A stretch of DNA of 18,346 bases. Source: CAZTZL01 sp964537715. Lineage in GTDB: Bacteria > Zhuqueibacterota > QNDG01 > DSAB01. Position 1 is the first letter of the stretch. Every line of letters starts with the position of its first letter. Under the pieces are notes generated by a model that saw only the letters and a list, made by a program, of their open reading frames with translations, ran no database searches and was not told where the DNA came from. The stretch is from the NCBI GenBank assembly GCA_964537715.1, contig CAZIAH010000084.1, forward strand, positions 1 to 18,346, written 5' to 3'. Positions 13,951 through 18,346 of this stretch are shown here, in pieces. A program made the position numbers and the translations under genes.

Positions 13951-13959
13951 TGGTATAAT
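13951..13959 (+). promoter_or_regulatory. extended -10 promoter for the transglycosylase gene
   Basis: TGGTATAAT is a perfect extended -10 (TGnTATAAT), which can work without a -35 box. It predicts a start near 13966, so the transcript would begin at the hairpin 13967-14004. Confidence 0.55.
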
Positions 13960-13966
13960 ATTTGCG

Positions 13967-14004
13967 TATGATAAATCAGTTTTTATAGTATCTGCTTTAT
14001 CATA
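13967..14004 (+). promoter_or_regulatory. 5' leader hairpin ahead of the transglycosylase gene
   Basis: TATGATAAATCAG (13967-13979) pairs with CTGCTTTATCATA (13992-14004), 13 positions with one mismatch, around a 12-base AT loop. It lies between the extended -10 and the ribosome site GAGGAG at 14037-14042. It could stabilise the message 5' end or be an operator. Confidence 0.45.
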
Positions 14005-14047
14005 AGTGATATTTCAAGAAAATGTTTTGTTTAAATGAGGAGATGCA

Positions 14048-14809
14048 ATGAATTCGAGCGTAAAAAAGAAACCGAGCGAACAAAAAAGGGAGAACACAGC
14101 AAAACGAAAAAAAGTTTCCATACACCTGTCTCTGCCAAAACACTGGTGGATTTTTGGTGCTGGATTTGTTTTTCTGTTGATTCTTGCGGCTTGTGTTTTT
14201 CGTATGTACTTTTCGTATCGTGATTCAGTTTATCAAATGAATAAGTTGGGGGATGAACTTGTGGATCTTCGTTCCGCGATGAATATCGACAGTGTGCGGC
14301 AATACAAACTGCAAAAGATCATGAAGATTATTGCACATCATAATCCCAATCTGTCTTCCTCAAAAATGTACGATATTGCAAATGAAATCTATGAGATGTC
14401 GGTTAAGTATACGAATCTGGATATTGATTTATTGTGTGCTCTGATTACCCATGAAAGTGCAGGAACCTGGAACCCGGAAATTGTGTCGAAGGTTGGTGCA
14501 ATGGGGCTCATGCAGATCATGCCTGTCACCGGATATTTTTTGACGGAATCCGAGGGAATTCCGTGGACGACTCCGGAAGAAGTGCTCTTTAATCCCATTT
14601 ATAATATTCGCGCCGGATCGAGATTTCTCTCCATGCTTTTGCTGCGTTACGGTCTGGATGGTGCACTGGCTGCCTATAATGCGGGAGAAAAACACGCATC
14701 GATTTGGATTGCCAACGGCAAGGATGATCAATATTTGTTGAGCGAAACACGGGAATATATACCGGCGGTGTGCAAGCTTTTGGAGCAATACCAGGGAGAT
14801 CATCTGTAA
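14048..14809 (+). CDS. membrane-anchored lytic transglycosylase (SLT/GH23)
   Basis: 253 residues. The N-terminus (1-30) is strongly basic and cytoplasmic. Residues 33-52 are a single membrane helix, followed by a short coiled-coil-like linker (55-90). The SLT domain runs from about 100 to 245: HESAGTWNP (135-143, catalytic Glu136), VGAMGLMQIMP (149-159), NIRAGSRFL (186-194) and ALAAYNAG (206-213). It should cleave the MurNAc-GlcNAc bond of peptidoglycan with 1,6-anhydro product, in the periplasm near the inner membrane. The topology (single N-terminal anchor) differs from lipoprotein MltC/E. GAGGAG lies 5-6 bases before the ATG. It is the last gene before a strong terminator and appears to be its own transcription unit. 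Confidence 0.92.
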   Translation: MNSSVKKKPSEQKRENTAKRKKVSIHLSLPKHWWIFGAGFVFLLILAACVFRMYFSYRDSVYQMNKLGDELVDLRSAMNIDSVRQYKLQKIMKIIAHHNPNLSSSKMYDIANEIYEMSVKYTNLDIDLLCALITHESAGTWNPEIVSKVGAMGLMQIMPVTGYFLTESEGIPWTTPEEVLFNPIYNIRAGSRFLSMLLLRYGLDGALAAYNAGEKHASIWIANGKDDQYLLSETREYIPAVCKLLEQYQGDHL

Positions 14810-14836
14810 ATTCCAGAGCAATATAGAAGAACTTTT

Positions 14837-14870
14837 AAAGCGGAATGCAAAGCGTTCCGCTTTTTATTTT
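14837..14870 (+). terminator. strong intrinsic terminator after the transglycosylase gene
   Basis: AAAGCGGAATGC (14837-14848) pairs with GCGTTCCGCTTT (14852-14863) around AAA, a 12-pair stem with one U-G wobble, followed by the T-tract through 14870. Confidence 0.92.
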
Positions 14871-14872
14871 GG

Positions 14873-14901
14873 TTGGTCGTTTTCCTCTTTTTTGTTATAT
14901 T
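14873..14901 (+). promoter_or_regulatory. candidate promoter for the glycosyltransferase pair
   Basis: TTGGTC (14873-14878) and TATATT (14896-14901) are 17 bases apart, immediately after the terminator. A start near 14908 precedes both possible gene starts (14921 and 14936). The -35 is weak (3 of 6). Confidence 0.4.
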
Positions 14902-14935
14902 ATCATGCTTTATTATTTCAATGAAGAGTTACTTG

Positions 14936-16036
14936 ATGCGAATTTTATTTATCAATTCCATCCGGATGTTCGGAGGTGGAGAAATCTGGTTGCTCACCAT
15001 GATGTGTGCACTCAGGGAACGCGGCCATCGGGTTTTTTTACTTTGCCGTCCGAATGTACCTTTGGAAGACCGGGCCAAACACGCAGGATTTTCTGTTTTC
15101 GCTCTAAAGATGCGTGGAGATTTCGATCCGGCGGTGATCTATCGAACCTGGAAGTTGATTCGTACACTTAAAATCGATGTCGTCTGCACGAATATGGACA
15201 AGGAACTTCGGTTCGGAGGTATTGCAGCGGGACTGGCAGGTGTCAGGGTTATTGTCCCAAGGCGGGGAATCGATTATCCATTAAAAGATACAATCGCTTA
15301 TCGATTTACCTACAATCACATTGCTTCAGGCGTGATTGCGAATTCACTCTCTACAAAACAATCGCTTTTGAAGAACTGTTCTTGGCTGAATCCCGGGAAA
15401 ATCCGCGTGATCTACAACGGGGTCGAAATGAAGCGGTTTTCAGGGTCTTCCTTAAGGAATCTGAGAAACGAATTGGGCATTCCCCGGACTAATTATATTT
15501 TCGGATTTGTCGGACAATTGGATAAGAGAAAGGGCATCGAGACGTTATTAGAAAGTTTCTCTGTACTGTCACAGAAAAATCACAGAACGACACTGTTGGT
15601 GGTCGGTGAGGGGAAGCTTCGATCCAGACTCGAGAAGATGGCCGATCAATGTCAAGGTCAGGTGGTTTTTGCGGGATTTCGGGATGATATCGACGAGGTG
15701 ATGAAGACCATTGATGCGCTCGTACTGCCATCTCTATGGGAAGGATTCGGAATCGTACTGATCGAAGCGATGGCGGCGGGCAAACCGGTGATCACGACCA
15801 ATGTGAGCAATATGCCGGAGATTGTCAGGGAAGGACGGGAAGGATATCTGATTCCGCCATCGGATTCGGAAAGTCTCCGGGATGCCATGATGAAATTGAT
15901 CAAGCATCCAGCGCAGGGCAGAGAGATGGGGAAGACCGGTCTCGAAACCGTTCGGCAAAAGTTCACACTGAAGCGCATGGTCGATGAGACCGAATCCTAT
16001 TTTTTGAAACAATTAAAAATCGATGAAAGGGTCTGA
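14936..16036 (+). CDS. GT4-family glycosyltransferase (group 1)
   Basis: 366 residues from the ATG at 14936. GT-B fold: MRILFINSIRMFGGGEIWL (1-19) is the acceptor-side start with the glycine loop, VIYNGVEMKRF (158-168) is the domain junction, FVGQLDKRKGIETLLESF (191-208) opens the donor domain, and LPSLWEGFGIVLIEAMAAGK (264-283) carries the E-x7-E motif (Glu269, Glu277). It should transfer a nucleotide-activated sugar to a lipid- or LPS-linked acceptor at the inner face of the membrane. An in-frame TTG at 14873 would add 21 hydrophobic residues, but it lies in the promoter region after the terminator and is rejected. ATG 14921 (MKSYLMRIL) is possible, but GAAGAG is spaced 7 bases from 14936. 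It overlaps the GT9 gene by 14 bases. Confidence 0.92.
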   Translation: MRILFINSIRMFGGGEIWLLTMMCALRERGHRVFLLCRPNVPLEDRAKHAGFSVFALKMRGDFDPAVIYRTWKLIRTLKIDVVCTNMDKELRFGGIAAGLAGVRVIVPRRGIDYPLKDTIAYRFTYNHIASGVIANSLSTKQSLLKNCSWLNPGKIRVIYNGVEMKRFSGSSLRNLRNELGIPRTNYIFGFVGQLDKRKGIETLLESFSVLSQKNHRTTLLVVGEGKLRSRLEKMADQCQGQVVFAGFRDDIDEVMKTIDALVLPSLWEGFGIVLIEAMAAGKPVITTNVSNMPEIVREGREGYLIPPSDSESLRDAMMKLIKHPAQGREMGKTGLETVRQKFTLKRMVDETESYFLKQLKIDERV

Positions 16037-17165
16037 TCGTTTGCATCTCTGGACACGTATTGAGCGCTATTTTAAAGACCATTGCCTACGATTCCTGGAG
16101 AATCATATCGGGAAAGAACCGCTCGATCCCGCCGTACTAAATGATGTTTATATCCAGCGAATTCTTGTCATTCGGCAGCACGATCAGCTTGGTGACCTGT
16201 TACTTTCCACACCAGTGTTTCGTGCTTTGAAAACTCGATTCCCAGATGCCCATGTTACCGTCATTGTTCGCGCCTACACTGAGCAGATTCTCCGTAATCA
16301 TCCCTGTATCGATGAGGTACTCACTTTCCAGGAGTATCTTTTTCGATGGACACCGAGAAAAGCCGTTCGTTTCTGGCAGACGCTTCGATCCGGATTTGAT
16401 CTTGCTATCGTCCTTAATACGGTTTCCCATTCTCTTTCCAGCGATACGATGGCAGCCTTGAGCCGCGCGCCTTTTGTATTGGGACCGGATCATCTTGTTT
16501 TTCTGGGATGTACACGAAATTTTTATTACAATCTTTTGGCTCCTTATGCAAAGAAAGAAAAACATCAAAGTCAGCGGAATCTTGATGTGCTTCGGTATAT
16601 CGGAATCGATGCGAAAGAGTTAAACGAAGAAATCGGATTGTCTGCCGAAGAAAAAACATGGGCCAAAGTGCTGCTTCGGCAGAAAAAAATAAGTCTAAAT
16701 CGGCCCATTATCGGAATCCATCCCGGAGCCGGAAAGCTGAACAACCGGTGGCCGGCGGATCGATTCGCGGAAACGGCGAATCGTTTAGGAGAGAAACTTC
16801 CGGTTCAAATTATTTTGTTTCAGGGGTTTCATGAAAACCATTTGGTGGAACAGGTTCGGCATCATTTAAATGATGTCTGTACTGTTCTAGGAGATTTGTC
16901 CCTCAGACAATTAGCTGCCATTGTTTCGGAACTCCATTTGTTTCTCTGTAACGACACGGGTGTGATGCACGTGGCGGCGTCGGTCGGGACGCCCCTGGTG
17001 GCGATTTTCGGCCCCACGGATCCCGATTTGTGGAAACCCTGGGGTGATGATTTCATTGCCATTCGCGGAAAAAATCAATCCGTTCAAAATGTGGAGGTCG
17101 AAATGGTATTCCGGGAATCTTTAAAATTACTCAAAAGAAAGAATGCATCATTAATAAGAAATTAA
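16023..17165 (+). CDS. GT9-family glycosyltransferase (heptosyltransferase-like)
   Basis: 380 residues. After a basic and aromatic N-terminal extension of about 45 residues (possible membrane association), the GT9 domain starts RILVIRQHDQLGDLLLSTP (46-64, catalytic Asp58 in GD). GIHPGAGKLNNRWPADRFAE (231-250) and CNDTGVMHVAASVGTPLVAI (309-328) followed by FGPTDP (329-334) are the ADP-heptose:LPS heptosyltransferase signatures. By family it adds a sugar, often heptose, to lipid A-core or an exopolysaccharide. No heptose synthesis gene is in the window, so donor is unknown. Its start lies inside the GT4 gene (14-base overlap), so the two enzymes are probably co-translated and act in one pathway. 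Confidence 0.92.
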   Translation: MKGSDRLHLWTRIERYFKDHCLRFLENHIGKEPLDPAVLNDVYIQRILVIRQHDQLGDLLLSTPVFRALKTRFPDAHVTVIVRAYTEQILRNHPCIDEVLTFQEYLFRWTPRKAVRFWQTLRSGFDLAIVLNTVSHSLSSDTMAALSRAPFVLGPDHLVFLGCTRNFYYNLLAPYAKKEKHQSQRNLDVLRYIGIDAKELNEEIGLSAEEKTWAKVLLRQKKISLNRPIIGIHPGAGKLNNRWPADRFAETANRLGEKLPVQIILFQGFHENHLVEQVRHHLNDVCTVLGDLSLRQLAAIVSELHLFLCNDTGVMHVAASVGTPLVAIFGPTDPDLWKPWGDDFIAIRGKNQSVQNVEVEMVFRESLKLLKRKNASLIRN

Positions 17166-17248
17166 AACTGTGGATATGGCGATCAGAAACAAAATGCTTC
17201 TCGTCCGATAAAAGAGCAGCCATTATAAATCAAAGGAGGAAAAGTAAA

Positions 17249-17674
17249 ATGTTGAACAGAGCTATCATAATACTTTTCGCCGTTTTTAGTTTTCTGATTT
17301 TATTGCCGGCCAATTGCACAAGAGATAATATTACTGGTTCTAAGGAAAATACAAACTGTGAGAAAGTGCCGATTCAGGTTGAATTTATTTATGGTTTTGA
17401 AAATCATCAGATTATGCTTTACTTTAACGATCAATTGTATTATAGTGCATTGTTATCTGAATCTGTATTGCTTTCGGGTCCAATTGCTCACTTTACAACC
17501 GAATTGACACGAACTGAAAATTCAGTATTTATTTTTTGTCGAAATATGACTCAACCATCAGAAACGTACCAGGATAGTACATCTATTCATTTGGAAAACG
17601 CTGAAAAGTATTATTTTCAAATGGAGTTAATTGATGGTCTTTTTACCTATACTCTTCAGGATAAACGATATTAA
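17249..17674 (+). CDS. small AT-rich probable lipoprotein, unknown function
   Basis: 141 residues. Hydrophobic start (IIILFAVFSFLILLPANC) ends at Cys23, followed by polar residues; the lipobox is imperfect (Asn at -1), so a secreted but not lipidated form is possible. The rest is beta-type with alternating polar/hydrophobic residues (QVEFIYGF, IMLYFNDQLYYSALL, YYFQMELIDGLFTYTL). Cys37 and Cys98 could pair. No family recognised. AAAGGAGGA lies 8 bases before the ATG, one of the best ribosome sites in the window. A+T content is higher than in the glycosyltransferases upstream, as with the hydrolase at 8682. It lies 83 bases after the GT9 gene. Confidence 0.65.
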   Translation: MLNRAIIILFAVFSFLILLPANCTRDNITGSKENTNCEKVPIQVEFIYGFENHQIMLYFNDQLYYSALLSESVLLSGPIAHFTTELTRTENSVFIFCRNMTQPSETYQDSTSIHLENAEKYYFQMELIDGLFTYTLQDKRY

Positions 17675-17736
17675 CTGCTCATTACCTCTCGCAGTCGATT
17701 TGACCAAGTCCTTGTACCTCTGATCTCGAAAAATAA

Positions 17737-17750
17737 AAAAATCGATTTTT
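17737..17750. repeat. perfect AT-rich palindrome
   Basis: AAAAATCGATTTTT is a perfect 14-base palindrome about 60 bases after the lipoprotein stop. It is too AT-rich for a convincing terminator; it may be an operator or chance. Confidence 0.25.
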
Positions 17751-17912
17751 GAAATAAAATAAATGGAAGAAACATCCGATTTTCAGGAGTGGTAAGTCGT
17801 TTTGCTAGAAAATAGGATTTGTTTTTTTCCTTAAATATCACGATACTATACTATCGATTGAAGAAAAAGGAGTTTAAGTAAATTCTACAGAAATAGCCGA
17901 TTGGAGGTATCG

Positions 17913-18346
17913 ATGCAATTTTTTCAAAAACATGTCTTGTTGATTTGTACTTTTTTGTTAGTTTCGGGATCGTTGGTTGCATCACCTACCCATGTGACGA
18001 CACAGGATGATACGGTTCGTATTCCCGATGTTCAAAACAACACGCCGATTGTAGATGGATCGGATGACGACGCTTGCTGGCAGACCGTGAATTGGCAGAC
18101 CATCGATCAGGTCTGGATTCCCTATGGTGGAAGTGTATCGGCGGACGATTATGAAGGCCGGTATAAAGTCGTCTGGTCTTCCGTACAAAATCTGCTCTAT
18201 TTTTTAATCGAGGTGCATGACGACGTGGGTGTGGATGGTTTTAATCCAAACGGTTCCACAGCCGATGTTTACAATTACGATATAGCCGAGGTTTTTATTG
18301 ACGAGGATCACTCAGGTGGTGATCATATATTCGATCTGGGTGGGAC
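17913..18346 (+). CDS. secreted CBM9-like (sugar-binding) protein, 3' part beyond the window
   Basis: Partial: 144 codons are readable to the right edge with no stop. Residues 1-24 are a signal peptide (VLLICTFLLVSGSLVA). From about residue 35 the sequence matches the carbohydrate-binding family 9-like fold: IVDGSDDDACWQTVNW (46-61), QVWIPYGG (66-73), GRYKVVWSS (82-90), NLLYFLIEVHDDVGVDG (93-109) and DIAEVFIDEDHSGGDH (123-138). The acidic IDEDHSGG segment is typical of the metal-supported sugar site in this family. In FCB-type bacteria such domains often lead long multi-domain secreted proteins or are paired with outer-membrane systems. GGAGG lies 5 bases before the ATG. What follows cannot be told. 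Confidence 0.85.
   Translation, partial: MQFFQKHVLLICTFLLVSGSLVASPTHVTTQDDTVRIPDVQNNTPIVDGSDDDACWQTVNWQTIDQVWIPYGGSVSADDYEGRYKVVWSSVQNLLYFLIEVHDDVGVDGFNPNGSTADVYNYDIAEVFIDEDHSGGDHIFDLGG

Noticed and set aside
14873..14935. Hydrophobic N-terminal extension of the GT4 protein
   Set aside because: It starts right after the terminator and covers the candidate promoter; the family N-terminus MRILFI begins at 14936.

Overview
The window looks like chromosomal DNA of a Gram-negative bacterium. Three secreted-type proteins have signal peptides, there is an OmpA/MotB-type peptidoglycan-binding protein and a periplasmic-facing lytic transglycosylase, and a GT4-GT9 glycosyltransferase pair of the LPS/polysaccharide type is present. 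Most genes have moderate GC. The YlxR-L7Ae fusion, the DUF4097 protein and the CBM9-like secreted protein fit the FCB group and relatives (Calditrichota/KSB1-like candidate phyla). That placement is inference: there is no rRNA and no marker I can assign with certainty. I see no phage, IS, CRISPR, tRNA or rRNA.

Layout. At 101-784 (-) lies an OmpA-like cell-wall protein. Divergent from it, 943-2706 (+) is a three-gene ECF sigma operon: sigma factor, zinc-type anti-sigma factor, and a secreted helical protein with an LTxxQ-like motif. A gene-free stretch of about 310 bases (2707-3019) holds intergenic repeats. Two minus-strand genes follow: a PflX-like radical SAM protein (3020-3916) and two-domain MazG (4142-4906), separated by a degenerate intergenic repeat. 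Next on the plus strand come a 72-residue membrane protein overlapping a YlxR-L7Ae fusion (5064-5839), then mutL and miaA (5957-8595). The mutL stop overlaps the only plausible miaA start, which is a CTG codon.

An AT-rich secreted alpha/beta hydrolase (8682-9656) looks transferred. It is followed by a YghZ/Gpr-type aldo/keto reductase, an atypical Fpg/Nei glycosylase and a DUF4097 beta-solenoid protein with an exact 18-residue repeat. A 174-base near-palindrome (12731-12904) separates that gene from a flippase-like UPF0104/AglD-family membrane protein. A membrane-anchored lytic transglycosylase follows and ends in a strong intrinsic terminator. Then come the GT4-GT9 pair, a small AT-rich probable lipoprotein, and the start of a secreted CBM9-like protein that runs off the right edge.

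Functionally the window mixes genome and nucleotide maintenance (MazG, MutL, Fpg-like, MiaA, YlxR-L7Ae) with envelope genes (OmpA-like, ECF operon, UPF0104, transglycosylase, glycosyltransferases). I found no single undescribed multi-gene system that the sequence proves. The best leads are the CTG start of miaA, the long palindrome, the detached ylxR-L7Ae fusion with its small membrane partner, and the arginine-less Fpg variant.
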